A stretch of DNA of 64,000 nucleotides from Pedobacter suwonensis (GTDB taxonomy: Bacteria > Bacteroidota > Bacteroidia > Sphingobacteriales > Sphingobacteriaceae). Both the position numbers and the translations under genes were made by a program. Of the stretch, positions 8,724-16,654 are shown one piece after another. The stretch spans positions 368,531 through 432,530 of the forward strand of contig NZ_FOJM01000003.1 in the NCBI RefSeq assembly GCF_900111825.1, written 5' to 3'. Each line of letters begins with the position of its first letter. The first letter of the stretch is position 1. The notes below the pieces were generated by a model. It was not told the DNA's origin, did no database searches, and saw only the letters and a program-made list of their open reading frames with translations.

Positions 8724-9188
8724 CTAGCCTTTTTTTATCTTGTCCACTTTCCGCCATAGTTCCTGCCACTGGTAAGTTTCTTTTCCGTCAACTTGTTTTG
8801 CACCACCCATTATACCAAGGTACCGATTACCATCAGGCCCATCAAAAAACTTAAATTTCAAACTGGAAACAGTATTGTTTAATGGCGCACTGATAGAATA
8901 ATTAACACTTTCTTTTATAAAATCCTCATTTTCTACCTCAATTTTAGCGGTTTGCCACACCACCGCTCCTTGTTCTGTTACTTTCAACTGGAGACAGTTA
9001 CCCATGGTATCAAACACCTTGAGGGTTGATAAAAATGGCAGCTGTGGAGCATTAGCCTGGCCAGATGGCTTTACAAACTCCCATGCCCCAACAAAATCAG
9101 ATAAAGTTGATTTCTCCTGGGCGCTAACGCAAGTTGAGTTTAAGAAAAAAAGAACGGCAACAAGAACGAATTTAAAGGCTTTTCTCAT
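8724..9188 (-). CDS. small secreted protein, DUF4488/lipocalin-like
   Basis: The 154-residue protein has a signal peptide (MRKAFKFVLVAVLFFLNSTCVSAQ), then a mature region starting with LSDFVGAWEF and ending with WQELWRKV. The V-G-x-W opening and the beta-rich composition recall DUF4488 or lipocalin-like small secreted proteins of Bacteroidota. The next gene upstream encodes a lipoprotein of similar length with VGIWQN at the matching place and WEESMVKV at its end, so the two look like diverged paralogues. Both sit inside the rpsP-rplS group. Function is unknown. Confidence 0.65.
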   Translation of the reverse strand: MRKAFKFVLVAVLFFLNSTCVSAQEKSTLSDFVGAWEFVKPSGQANAPQLPFLSTLKVFDTMGNCLQLKVTEQGAVVWQTAKIEVENEDFIKESVNYSISAPLNNTVSSLKFKFFDGPDGNRYLGIMGGAKQVDGKETYQWQELWRKVDKIKKG

Positions 9189-9212
9189 ATTAATTTTAGG
9201 TTTATTGTCGCG

Positions 9213-9641
9213 CTAAAATGATTTCACTTTGACCATACTTTCTTCCCACTTAAGTGTATCCGGCCCAGATTTACTATACACAACACCAGAAAGCTTAACG
9301 CTCTTCATATCTTTTCCAAAAACATAATGATTGATGTATTGGCGATCCTTAAGCGCATACTTTCGGTTAGGCAGTTCGTAGGTAATATCAAGTAAATAGG
9401 CGCCATCGCCAATCACTTTATAATGACCACTGTGGGTAATCACCTGGCTATCACCTTCCTTATAGCTGTTATAAAAATGGCCATCTTCCGTATAAGTGAT
9501 AAAAGATCCTTTTTCTTTAACATTCTGCCAAATCCCAACAAAAGGCTTGTTGGCTTTTAAAGATAGTTTTTGTGTCGTGCAGGCTTGAAATGAAGCCACC
9601 AATAAAAGCAGCGCAATAGCTTTAGATCGTTTCTTAAACAT
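9213..9641 (-). CDS. small lipoprotein, DUF4488-like
   Basis: The 142-residue product begins MFKKRSKAIALLLLVASFQAC, a signal peptide ending in a plausible lipobox with Cys at position 21, so it is probably lipidated. The mature part opens FVGIWQNVKEKGSFITY and is rich in beta-forming residues, like the neighbouring downstream gene. The first two bases of its ATG are the last bases of one arm of a perfect 23-bp hairpin, so translation may be occluded when the RNA is folded. It lies between rimM and trmD. Function is unknown. Confidence 0.65.
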   Translation of the reverse strand: MFKKRSKAIALLLLVASFQACTTQKLSLKANKPFVGIWQNVKEKGSFITYTEDGHFYNSYKEGDSQVITHSGHYKVIGDGAYLLDITYELPNRKYALKDRQYINHYVFGKDMKSVKLSGVVYSKSGPDTLKWEESMVKVKSF

Positions 9642-9698
9642 AAAAGAATTAATTAGATATAGCTAATATAAAGATCTATATCTAATTAATTCTTTTAT
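9640..9698 (-). promoter_or_regulatory. perfect 23-bp hairpin over a start codon
   Basis: The arms 9640-9662 and 9676-9698 are exact reverse complements and leave a 13-nt loop. On the minus-strand RNA the hairpin follows the rimM stop codon (9707) by 8 nt and reaches the first two bases of the lipoprotein ATG (9641-9639). The stem is AT-rich. It could end the rimM transcript or hide the lipoprotein translation start. Confidence 0.6.
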
Positions 9699-9706
9699 TG
9701 CATGCT

Positions 9707-10234
9707 CTATTTTTCCAGGTAAACATCCAGCAAACCTTCGGGCAAACTAAGTGTGAGGATCTTTTCATCCTCATCATATTCAACAATAAAATCTTCATTT
9801 AGCGGAAACAGTACTTCGGTTCCTTTATACATCACCGTAGCCACAAATTGCTGTGGATATTCGTTTACTTCCAGAATTTCGCCTAATTCGCCTAAAGATT
9901 CATCTATCGCTAAATAACCTTTAAAATCGGTATAGAAAAATTCACCTTCTTCGCGTTCGGGCATCTGCGACAGCGGCAGGTACAATTTCTTTTTTAACAG
10001 TGGCTGCACTTTATCAATATGATCAGCATCATCAAAGTTGAAGTAACCTGTTTTATTGGCTTGCAGTTTTGCCGATGCTACAAAATAGGGTACTAGTTTG
10101 CCATTCATATCGGCAAATACCACATCAAAATCAAGTTCTTCGTATTCATCAAATTCAAAAAATACCTGAACTTCTCCTTTTAAACCCCTCGTTTTGGTTA
10201 CGTAACCGATATAAAATGCTTCTTCGTGTTTCAT
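9707..10234 (-). CDS. rimM: ribosome maturation factor RimM
   Basis: RimM binds S19 and helps mature the 30S subunit head. The 175-residue form starting at 10234 (MKHEEAFYIGYVTKTRGLKG) fits the family better than an in-frame ATG 12 nt upstream. The N-terminal domain runs to about residue 85; a PRC-barrel follows (DFKGYLAIDESLGELGEILEV to VEYDEDEKILTLSLPEGLL). It follows rpsP after about 140 nt, with a strong terminator-like hairpin between them, so it is probably expressed by read-through or from its own promoter. Confidence 0.93.
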   Translation of the reverse strand: MKHEEAFYIGYVTKTRGLKGEVQVFFEFDEYEELDFDVVFADMNGKLVPYFVASAKLQANKTGYFNFDDADHIDKVQPLLKKKLYLPLSQMPEREEGEFFYTDFKGYLAIDESLGELGEILEVNEYPQQFVATVMYKGTEVLFPLNEDFIVEYDEDEKILTLSLPEGLLDVYLEK

Positions 10235-10322
10235 GATAATTTGCATTTTGATTCTGATGCACGAGGGATCTTTTAATAATTAGAAAGCCCCTTCGTACCT
10301 CAGGATGATATTTTTGTTTAAA

Positions 10323-10355
10323 AAAATAGCGTTCCGGTAACCGGAACGCTATTTT
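10323..10355. terminator. bidirectional terminator-like hairpin after rpsP
   Basis: AAAATAGCGTTCCGG and CCGGAACGCTATTTT form a perfect 15-bp stem with a 3-nt loop, flanked by A and T runs. It follows the rpsP stop codon on the minus strand by about 20 nt and would reduce transcription into rimM. Confidence 0.85.
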
Positions 10356-10376
10356 ATCAGGCAAAATAATTAAAAA

Positions 10377-10922
10377 CTATTCTGCACCTTCTTCTTTAGG
10401 AGCTTCTTCAGTTGCCTCAGCCTCAACAGCTGGAGCTTCTTCTTCAACAACTTCTTCTGCAACTGGTGCATTTTTAGCTGCGATAGCTGCTGCTCTATCT
10501 TCTTTCTTTTTAGCTTCTGCTGCTAGCGCTGCTTTACGCGCATCTGCTTTAGAATTAGCCAAACCTTCTGTTTTACCAGAAATTTTACCTGCTTTAGCAT
10601 CTAACCAAGCTGCAAATTTTTCATCTGCCTGTTCTTGAGTCAAAGCGCCTTTTTTAACACCACCTTCTAAGTGTTTTTTGTATAAAACACCTTTGTAAGA
10701 AAGGATAGCACGAGCAGTATCAGTAGGTTGTGCACCACTGTTAACCCAAGCTAAAGTTTTTTCGAAGTTAATTTCGATGGTAGCTGGATTGGTATTTGGG
10801 TTGTAAGAACCTAAACGCTCAATAAATTTACCATCACGTGGAGAGCGGGAATCTGCTACCACAACGTGGAAAAAAGGTTTCCCTTTTTTACCAAATCTTT
10901 GCAATCTGATTTTAGTTGCCAT
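10377..10922 (-). CDS. rpsP: 30S ribosomal protein S16 with acidic tail
   Basis: The first 85 or so residues are a standard S16 ([26 protein letters not shown] in overlapping view; [16 protein letters not shown]). About 95 further residues are rich in Ala, Lys and Glu and end in an acidic EEVVEEEAP...EEGAE tail. S16 is about 80-90 residues in most bacteria; the longer form is usual in Bacteroidota. It is the first gene of the group, with a promoter box about 57 nt upstream. Confidence 0.95.
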   Translation of the reverse strand: MATKIRLQRFGKKGKPFFHVVVADSRSPRDGKFIERLGSYNPNTNPATIEINFEKTLAWVNSGAQPTDTARAILSYKGVLYKKHLEGGVKKGALTQEQADEKFAAWLDAKAGKISGKTEGLANSKADARKAALAAEAKKKEDRAAAIAAKNAPVAEEVVEEEAPAVEAEATEEAPKEEGAE

Positions 10923-10978
10923 TTTCTTTTGTATTTATGTATTCAACATAGTTCCCGGAGCTTCATACTGCGGGGCTG

Positions 10979-10986
10979 CAAAGATA
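10979..10986 (-). promoter_or_regulatory. promoter -7 box for rpsP
   Basis: On the minus strand TATCTTTG matches TAnnTTTG exactly and lies 56 nt before the rpsP ATG. No convincing -33 TTTG is seen at the usual distance. Confidence 0.5.
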
Positions 10987-11065
10987 ACTAAAATACTGGA
11001 AATTAAAAACATAGTTTAATTTCTTTGTTTTCAGGATATTTACGTCCAAATATTTGCAGATACAA

Positions 11066-11587
11066 ATGGAAAGAATTGCGATTGATATGGACGAGGTGAT
11101 TGCCGATGCCGTTGGAAAATTTATTAAACTTTATAACCGGGACTTTAACGTTCCTTTAGACTTAAAAATTGACGCTGGAAATGAAATCTATCATCATGTT
11201 CCACAAGATGTGAATCAGAAATGGTTCGAGTATATTAATGAGCCTGGTTTTTTCCGAGATCTTGACGTTATAGCCGATAGCCAAAGGGTAATTAAAGCTT
11301 TACAACAGAAATACGATGTTTACATCGTTTCGGCAGCAATGGAGTTCCGGAATTCATTGGTTGATAAATACGATTGGCTGGCCGAACATTTCCCATTTAT
11401 CGATTGGCAACACATCATATTCTGCGGAAATAAAATTGTGAATGTTGATATTATCATAGACGACCGCATTAAAAACTTTATAAATTTTAGCGGCAGGCCG
11501 TTATTATACACTTCTCCTCATAATTTGCTGATTACAGATTATGAGCGCGTAAATAACTGGGAAGAAATAGCAGGATTACTGTTATAA
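11066..11587 (+). CDS. 5'(3')-deoxyribonucleotidase, NT5C-like HAD phosphatase
   Basis: From the ATG at 11066 the product is 173 residues: MERIAIDMDEVIADAVGKF. The DxD motif (IAIDMDEVIAD) with nucleophile and acid aspartates identifies the HAD superfamily; VSAAMEFRNS and DIIIDDRIKNF fit motifs II and III of the NT5C group, which dephosphorylates deoxynucleoside monophosphates. An in-frame ATG four codons upstream is less likely. Its gene stands alone, divergent from rpsP. The substrate is inferred from family. Confidence 0.82.
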   Translation: MERIAIDMDEVIADAVGKFIKLYNRDFNVPLDLKIDAGNEIYHHVPQDVNQKWFEYINEPGFFRDLDVIADSQRVIKALQQKYDVYIVSAAMEFRNSLVDKYDWLAEHFPFIDWQHIIFCGNKIVNVDIIIDDRIKNFINFSGRPLLYTSPHNLLITDYERVNNWEEIAGLLL

Positions 11588-11757
11588 TCTTGCCATGGTC
11601 AGTTTTTATAAGCTGCAACAGAGAAATCTTTAGCGTTCTTTACTCCGTTACATTTCGATTGGCAATGACAATCCAGGTATTAAGCCCCTAAATCTTTACA
11701 TTTCGAAAAGTGTAACATTTCTGGAAAGATTTGCTCTAATGATAAAAAAATTAAACT

Positions 11758-12081
11758 ATGCTAGTAACCACAACGCCTACAGTTGAGGGCAGAAAAATTA
11801 TAAAATATATTGGTTTGGTAACCGGAGAAACCATTATAGGTGCAAATATTTTTAAAGATTTATTTGCAGGAATAACAGATATAGTAGGAGGGAGATCGAG
11901 TTCGTACGAACGCGTTTTAAGAGAGGGAAAAGATACCGCTGTTAATGAAATGCAGCAATATGCAGCGGCACTTGGAGCAAATGCCATTGTTGGGGTTGAT
12001 TTAGATTATGAAACCGTTGGTAGCGGTGGAAGCATGCTCATGGTAAGCGCCAATGGTACTGCGGTAATTTTAGCAGACTAA
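11758..12081 (+). CDS. YbjQ family heavy-metal-binding-domain protein
   Basis: The 107-residue protein matches the UPF0145/YbjQ family: [33 protein letters not shown] and a C-terminal [15 protein letters not shown]. Proteins of this family form small oligomeric rings; their biochemical role is not settled despite the heavy-metal-binding name. The gene is monocistronic with a terminator shared with pfkA. Confidence 0.9.
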   Translation: MLVTTTPTVEGRKIIKYIGLVTGETIIGANIFKDLFAGITDIVGGRSSSYERVLREGKDTAVNEMQQYAAALGANAIVGVDLDYETVGSGGSMLMVSANGTAVILAD

Positions 12082-12116
12082 AAAATTTGCTTATCGCGAA
12101 GACTAAGCAAAAAACA

Positions 12117-12151
12117 AGAAAGTCTTTCCGGTGCGGGAAAGACTTTTCTTT
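12117..12151. terminator. bidirectional terminator between ybjQ-like gene and pfkA
   Basis: AAGTCTTTCC (12120-12129) and GGAAAGACTT (12136-12145) form a 10-bp stem with T-rich DNA on the right and an A-rich run on the left, between two convergent genes. Confidence 0.85.
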
Positions 12152-12165
12152 TAAACTTTTTTCAC

Positions 12166-13149
12166 TTAAAACGAAAGTATGTCAATTAATTTCAGCCATT
12201 TAGAACTTACTTTCTCTGCATTAATATGCTTTATTGCATGATCAAAAGGGGTAAAAACAATTTCCCGGTTAATCTGTCCGACCATTACACCACTCTCACC
12301 CTGAATTAAACCCTCAACTGCGACTACGCCTAAGCGGCTGGCCAATACGCGGTCCATACAAGTTGGCTTACCCCCACGTTGAATATGCCCCAAAACTGAA
12401 ACTTTGGTATCGTAATGTGGATATTTTTCCTGCAAAATTTCGCCAACCTTAAAGGCACCACCGGTATCATCACCTTCAGCAACGATAATAATCTTTGATG
12501 ATTTATCTTTACGGCTATGCTCCAGCTTGTGCAAAATATCATCCGCATTCATATTTGCTTCAGGGATCATGATGGCCTCAGCGCCAACACCGATACCACT
12601 TCTTAAAGCGATTAATCCAGAGTCGCGGCCCATTACCTCTACAATAAAAAGCCTGTCATGTGATTCTGCCGTATCTCGGATCCTATCTACCGCATCAACA
12701 ACGGTATTAATAGCCGAGTCATATCCAATAGTGAAATCGGTACCCACTAAATCATTATCAATGGTACCAGGTAAGCCCACAATCGGAAAATCGAATTCTT
12801 TGGAAAAAACATTGGCCCCCGTAAACGTTCCATCTCCGCCGATTACCACTAAGGCATCAATTCCATTGGCTTTCAGGTTTTCGTAAGCTTTTTGCCTGCC
12901 TTCTACTGTTCTAAAAGCTTCACTACGGGCTGTTTTTAAAATAGTTCCACCTCGCTGAATAATATTGGCCACCGACTTACGGTCCATCGGAATAAAATCA
13001 TTGTTGATCAACCCCTCATATCCACGGAGAAATCCGGTTACTTCAATATCATAATAAATAGAGCCTCTAACTACCGCTCTGATTGCGGCGTTCATGCCTG
13101 GCGAATCTCCACCAGAGGTTAAAACGCCAATATTCTTAATCTTATTCAT
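12166..13149 (-). CDS. pfkA: ATP-dependent 6-phosphofructokinase
   Basis: The 327-residue enzyme phosphorylates fructose 6-phosphate in glycolysis. The start at 13149 gives MNKIKNIGVLTSGGDSPGMN; an upstream in-frame ATG would overlap the preceding gene. Motifs include IGGDGTFTGA (ATP loop), GLPGTIDNDLVGTDFTIG (the catalytic TIDND), EVMGRDSGLIAL, and LGHIQRGGKPTCMDR. GGDGT, rather than GGDDT, supports ATP as donor. It begins 4 nt after the DsbD-like stop codon, so the two are probably cotranscribed. Confidence 0.95.
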   Translation of the reverse strand: MNKIKNIGVLTSGGDSPGMNAAIRAVVRGSIYYDIEVTGFLRGYEGLINNDFIPMDRKSVANIIQRGGTILKTARSEAFRTVEGRQKAYENLKANGIDALVVIGGDGTFTGANVFSKEFDFPIVGLPGTIDNDLVGTDFTIGYDSAINTVVDAVDRIRDTAESHDRLFIVEVMGRDSGLIALRSGIGVGAEAIMIPEANMNADDILHKLEHSRKDKSSKIIIVAEGDDTGGAFKVGEILQEKYPHYDTKVSVLGHIQRGGKPTCMDRVLASRLGVVAVEGLIQGESGVMVGQINREIVFTPFDHAIKHINAEKVSSKWLKLIDILSF

Positions 13150-13153
13150 TTGT

Positions 13154-14836
13154 CTATTTCTTGGCAAATCCAGATAATCCATTATCCAGGTATTGCAAAT
13201 ATTTATCTATATCAAATTCTACCCCAATAGGAGGCGAAACTAATTCTTTTTCATCAGTACCCAAAAGCACATAATATGGTTGCGAAATGGTATTAAATCT
13301 CTCTGCCTGCAAATGTTTGAATTTTTTACCAACGGTATTCACCCTTGTGCCTAAAATTTTAGAGTCAAATTGTTCTGCTTCCGGCAAACTGGTTTTGTCA
13401 TCCGTGTAAAGCGATACCACAATGTAATCTTCTTTCAATTTTTTTAGCACTCTGGGATCAGACCAAACCCGTGCTTCCATTTCGCGGCAATTTACACAAC
13501 CATGTCCTGTGAAATCAAGAAATAACGGTTTTTTTACTTCTTTGGCATAGGCTAAAGCTTCTTCATAATCAAAAAATCCATCAATATTGTGCGGAATATG
13601 AAGAAAATCAGCATATTTACGTTTAGCATGATTGGTTGTTGCCGTTTGGTTCGACCCCCCTCCGGCATCTTGTCCAATTACAAAATCCTGCGTAGAGAGC
13701 GGCGGTACCAGTGCACTTACAGCTTTCAAGGGCGCTCCCCACAAACCCGGAATAAGGTAAATAGCAAATACAAAAGTTGCCGTTGCAATGAATAGTCTTG
13801 GCACAGAGACATAAGGGAGGTCACTATCATGAGAGAACTTGATTTTCCCCAATAAATAAACGCCCAAAATCAAAGCCAGTACAATCCATATAGCTAAAAA
13901 TATCTCACGGTCCAATATTCCCCAATGATAAGCCAGATCTGCTGTTGAAAGGAATTTCAGTGATAAACCCAATTCTAAAAACCCTAAAAAAACTTTAATG
14001 GAGTTTAGCCAACCACCTGATTTTGGCAGCCCCGTCATTAAACTCGGGAAAATAGCGAACATGGTAAAGATCAATGCCAATGACAGCGAAAAGCCGAACA
14101 TCACGATAACAGGTGTTAATAAATCGGTATTGATGGCGACTAAGGAAGTTCCGATTAATGGTCCTGTACAAGAGAAGGAAACAACCGCCAAGGTTGCTGC
14201 CATAAAAAAGATCCCACTTAAACCTTTAGCATCAGATTTTGCATCGAGTTTGTTCACAAATGAACTTGGCAGGGTAATTTCGAAAGCACCTAAAAACGAT
14301 ACGCCAAAAATAATTAATATCAGAAAGATAAAAATATTAAAAAATCCGTCTGTAGAAATTTCATTCAGTGCACTGGCGCCCCAGATTAAGGTAATGATTA
14401 CACCTAAACCTACGTAAATGATAATAATCGATAAACCATAAATAATGGCACTCCTGATGCCTTTCGCCCTGCTTTCGGCCCTCTTGGTAAAAAAACCAAC
14501 AGTAAGCGGTACCATCGGAAAAATACATGGAAGAAAAAACGCGGCGACACCCGCCAAAAGCCCCAGACCAAAGGTTACCCAAAGCGATTGTTTAGGAGCA
14601 TCTTTTCCCGCTACAGGAGCTTTTACTTCTTTAACCGTATCCTTCTTAATTGTGTCATTTTCTGTTTTTACCTGCTTATTGGCGGCACTATCTTGTGCAG
14701 AGCCTACCTCAGTAAAAACGATATCATCTGGTGGAGTTGTTGCTGTGGTATCCTGTGTTACCATTGCGTAGGTCTTAACGGCTGGCCATGCAATAAACGT
14801 TGCCGCCATTAAGAACAATAATAAAACCTTTTTCAT
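13154..14836 (-). CDS. DsbD-type membrane thiol reductase with C-terminal thioredoxin domain
   Basis: From 14836 the protein has 560 residues with signal sequence MKKVLLLFLMAATFIAWPAV, a short linker, about eight membrane segments (DsbD/CcdA core, with FLPCIFPMVPLTVGFF and SFSCTGPLIGTS carrying the paired membrane cysteines) and a periplasmic thioredoxin domain with GHGCVNCREMEARVW. It moves electrons from cytosolic thioredoxin to the periplasm. The usual N-terminal DsbD domain is missing here and is encoded by the gene directly upstream. Starts further upstream lack a signal sequence. Confidence 0.9.
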   Translation of the reverse strand: MKKVLLLFLMAATFIAWPAVKTYAMVTQDTTATTPPDDIVFTEVGSAQDSAANKQVKTENDTIKKDTVKEVKAPVAGKDAPKQSLWVTFGLGLLAGVAAFFLPCIFPMVPLTVGFFTKRAESRAKGIRSAIIYGLSIIIIYVGLGVIITLIWGASALNEISTDGFFNIFIFLILIIFGVSFLGAFEITLPSSFVNKLDAKSDAKGLSGIFFMAATLAVVSFSCTGPLIGTSLVAINTDLLTPVIVMFGFSLSLALIFTMFAIFPSLMTGLPKSGGWLNSIKVFLGFLELGLSLKFLSTADLAYHWGILDREIFLAIWIVLALILGVYLLGKIKFSHDSDLPYVSVPRLFIATATFVFAIYLIPGLWGAPLKAVSALVPPLSTQDFVIGQDAGGGSNQTATTNHAKRKYADFLHIPHNIDGFFDYEEALAYAKEVKKPLFLDFTGHGCVNCREMEARVWSDPRVLKKLKEDYIVVSLYTDDKTSLPEAEQFDSKILGTRVNTVGKKFKHLQAERFNTISQPYYVLLGTDEKELVSPPIGVEFDIDKYLQYLDNGLSGFAKK

Positions 14837-14920
14837 TTGTGTGTATTTTGAAACCGTGAAATTAAGAATAATTTTAGAAACGATTTTTTTTAAACCACAA
14901 CACCTTGTAGATTTTACTTT

Positions 14921-14951
14921 AAAAAGAAACAGTCCCAAAAATTCGGGACTG
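14921..14951 (-). terminator. intrinsic terminator between the two DsbD genes
   Basis: On the minus strand CAGTCCC and GGGACTG form a stem with an 8-nt loop, followed by a T-rich run. It lies 23 nt after the stop codon of the DsbD N-domain gene, so expression of the two parts may be uneven. Confidence 0.75.
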
Positions 14952-14973
14952 CCTGTAAACATTTTGATGTCAA

Positions 14974-15423
14974 TTATTTAACCGGAACACTAAACTCCAC
15001 TTCTTCTGGCGGAAGGCATTGTTTATCGTTACAAACCATAAACTCTACCACACCTTTAACTACAGTTGTTGCTTTGTTCAGCTTAATCTTTTGTTGAAAA
15101 ATTACTGATTTTTCAAAGTAACTTACGTTCATTTTAAATGTGCTTTCGTATTTAACAATTGCTTTTGGCTCAATTGTTTTGCCTACAAGACTAAAATCTT
15201 TTGATGGGGAAAAAGTAAAAGTGGTTTTTACAGGTCCTCCGTCTTTTACATTTTGAGAATAAATATGCCATCTATCATCAATCGTAGCCTTTAAATAAAT
15301 TATGGCTTCAGTTTTACTTACTTTCTTTGCAGAGTATGCCCAAGTTACCGGTTTTTCGATCTGAGCAAATGCACCAACAACGGTAAAAAGTACCATCGAA
15401 AGCACCAGGGTGATTTTTTTCAT
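14974..15423 (-). CDS. stand-alone DsbD N-terminal (alpha) domain protein
   Basis: The 149-residue product begins MKKITLVLSMVLFTVVGAFAQ, a signal peptide ending at AFAQ. The mature part resembles the DsbD alpha domain, an immunoglobulin-like fold that passes electrons to periplasmic partners: KPVTWAYSAKKVS, FFTV-type strands, and the redox pair in VCNDKQCLPPEEVEF (C-x4-C followed by PPE, as in DsbD). It lies just upstream of the gene for the membrane and thioredoxin part, so DsbD is divided into two polypeptides here. The start at 15453 is unlikely because it hides the signal peptide. Confidence 0.85.
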   Translation of the reverse strand: MKKITLVLSMVLFTVVGAFAQIEKPVTWAYSAKKVSKTEAIIYLKATIDDRWHIYSQNVKDGGPVKTTFTFSPSKDFSLVGKTIEPKAIVKYESTFKMNVSYFEKSVIFQQKIKLNKATTVVKGVVEFMVCNDKQCLPPEEVEFSVPVK

Positions 15424-15430
15424 TTGTGTT

Positions 15431-16207
15431 TTATTTTGTGTGTATAAATTCAATTTCTTTAAAGTTAAAAATTTTTAAGCCATTTTTTGTATCAACTTTT
15501 AACCTGCCGTTATCTTCAACTCCTTCAATCGTTCCTTCAAAAATCCCGCCGTTGTGCTTATATAACGAAGCAATTCCGTAATTATATAGTTTCGTAAGGT
15601 AATCATTTTGTAAAATACTGAATTTCCCTGCCCTCAAAATTAGGTAGTACTTTTCGATAAATATGAATATTTTATCCATAATATCCATTAAGGGAACCTC
15701 TTTTTGTAAAATTTGAATCACCGAAGTAGCACGTCCACTGATGCTCTCTGCAAATTCTGATTGATTCACGTTCAAGCCAATGCCAATCACTGATGATTTA
15801 AAAGTACTGCCTGTCAGTGTATTTTCAATCAATATACCTCCTAATTTCTTATCCAGGTAGTAGATATCATTGGGCCATTTCACCATTATTCCTTGCGGTA
15901 TAAAACAGCATAAAGCATCACTAACAGCCAAACTAACGGCCATATTTAAGTAAAACTGCTTTTTAAGCGGCAAAAAAGAAGGCTTTAAATATATACTGGT
16001 ACTGATATTTTTTCCCTCCTGCGTTTGCCAAACACTATCCTGCTGTCCTCTTCCGGCAAACTGGTGGTCTGCCATAATTACAGTGCCTTCTACTAATGGC
16101 TCGGATTTTGACACCAAATTTTTTAAAAAGTTATTAGTAGAATCAACTTCTTTTAATTTGATTAAATTTTGACCAACAAATAGTGTTGAAAAAGTGTTAT
16201 TTTGCAA
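15431..16207 (-). CDS. birA: biotin-[acetyl-CoA-carboxylase] ligase
   Basis: The 258-residue enzyme attaches biotin to the carboxyl carrier protein. Recognisable parts are KEVDSTNNFLK, GRGQQDSVWQTQEGKN (biotinyl-AMP loop), VKWPNDIYYLDKKLGGILIE and IGIGLNVNQ. There is no N-terminal helix-turn-helix, so it is a monofunctional ligase and not a repressor. Its stop codon lies 8 nt before the start of the DsbD alpha-domain gene on the same strand, so the two can be cotranscribed. It is divergent from rsfS. Confidence 0.93.
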   Translation of the reverse strand: MQNNTFSTLFVGQNLIKLKEVDSTNNFLKNLVSKSEPLVEGTVIMADHQFAGRGQQDSVWQTQEGKNISTSIYLKPSFLPLKKQFYLNMAVSLAVSDALCCFIPQGIMVKWPNDIYYLDKKLGGILIENTLTGSTFKSSVIGIGLNVNQSEFAESISGRATSVIQILQKEVPLMDIMDKIFIFIEKYYLILRAGKFSILQNDYLTKLYNYGIASLYKHNGGIFEGTIEGVEDNGRLKVDTKNGLKIFNFKEIEFIHTK

Positions 16208-16251
16208 GTGTTGAATTTATAATATTGTAATTCCAAAATTAAAGCATTTTA

Positions 16252-16626
16252 ATGGTAAAAAAGAAAATAGTAGCCCTTTCTACATATCTTTCTGAACTGG
16301 CCGTTCACGGCATACAAGAGAAAAAAGGAGAAGATATTGTGCGGTTAGATCTTAGAAATATTCATACTTCAGTGGCTGATTACTTTATTATAGCGAGCGC
16401 CAACTCTGCTACCCAGGTTAAAGCTATTGCCGATAGTGTAGAAAAAGAAATATATAAAGCCACTCAAGCCGACCCAAGACATAAGGAAGGTTTCGAATCA
16501 GCAGACTGGATCATTCTTGATTATTTCGATGTGGTTGTGCACATCTTTAAAACTGAAAAGCGCCACTTTTATGGCATAGAAGAACTTTGGGGGGATGCAG
16601 AAAGCACAAATTTTCAAAGCGCATAA
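16252..16626 (+). CDS. rsfS: ribosome silencing factor
   Basis: The 124-residue protein belongs to the RsfS/Iojap family, which binds L14 and blocks subunit joining when nutrients are limited. Conserved segments are VADYFIIASANSATQVKAIAD, DWIILDYFDVVVHIF and RHFYGIEELW. ftsH starts 28 nt downstream, an arrangement common in Bacteroidota. Confidence 0.95.
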   Translation: MVKKKIVALSTYLSELAVHGIQEKKGEDIVRLDLRNIHTSVADYFIIASANSATQVKAIADSVEKEIYKATQADPRHKEGFESADWIILDYFDVVVHIFKTEKRHFYGIEELWGDAESTNFQSA

Positions 16627-16654
16627 CCTAATAGAACCATTTTGACAAAGACAA

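Noticed and set aside
11627..11680. Degraded palindromic repeat before the YbjQ-like gene
   Set aside because: TTTCGATTGGCAATGACA recalls the repeat tips but no second arm could be found.
13154..15423. Frameshifted or broken DsbD gene
   Set aside because: Both parts have their own signal peptides and a terminator lies between, so the split is genuine.
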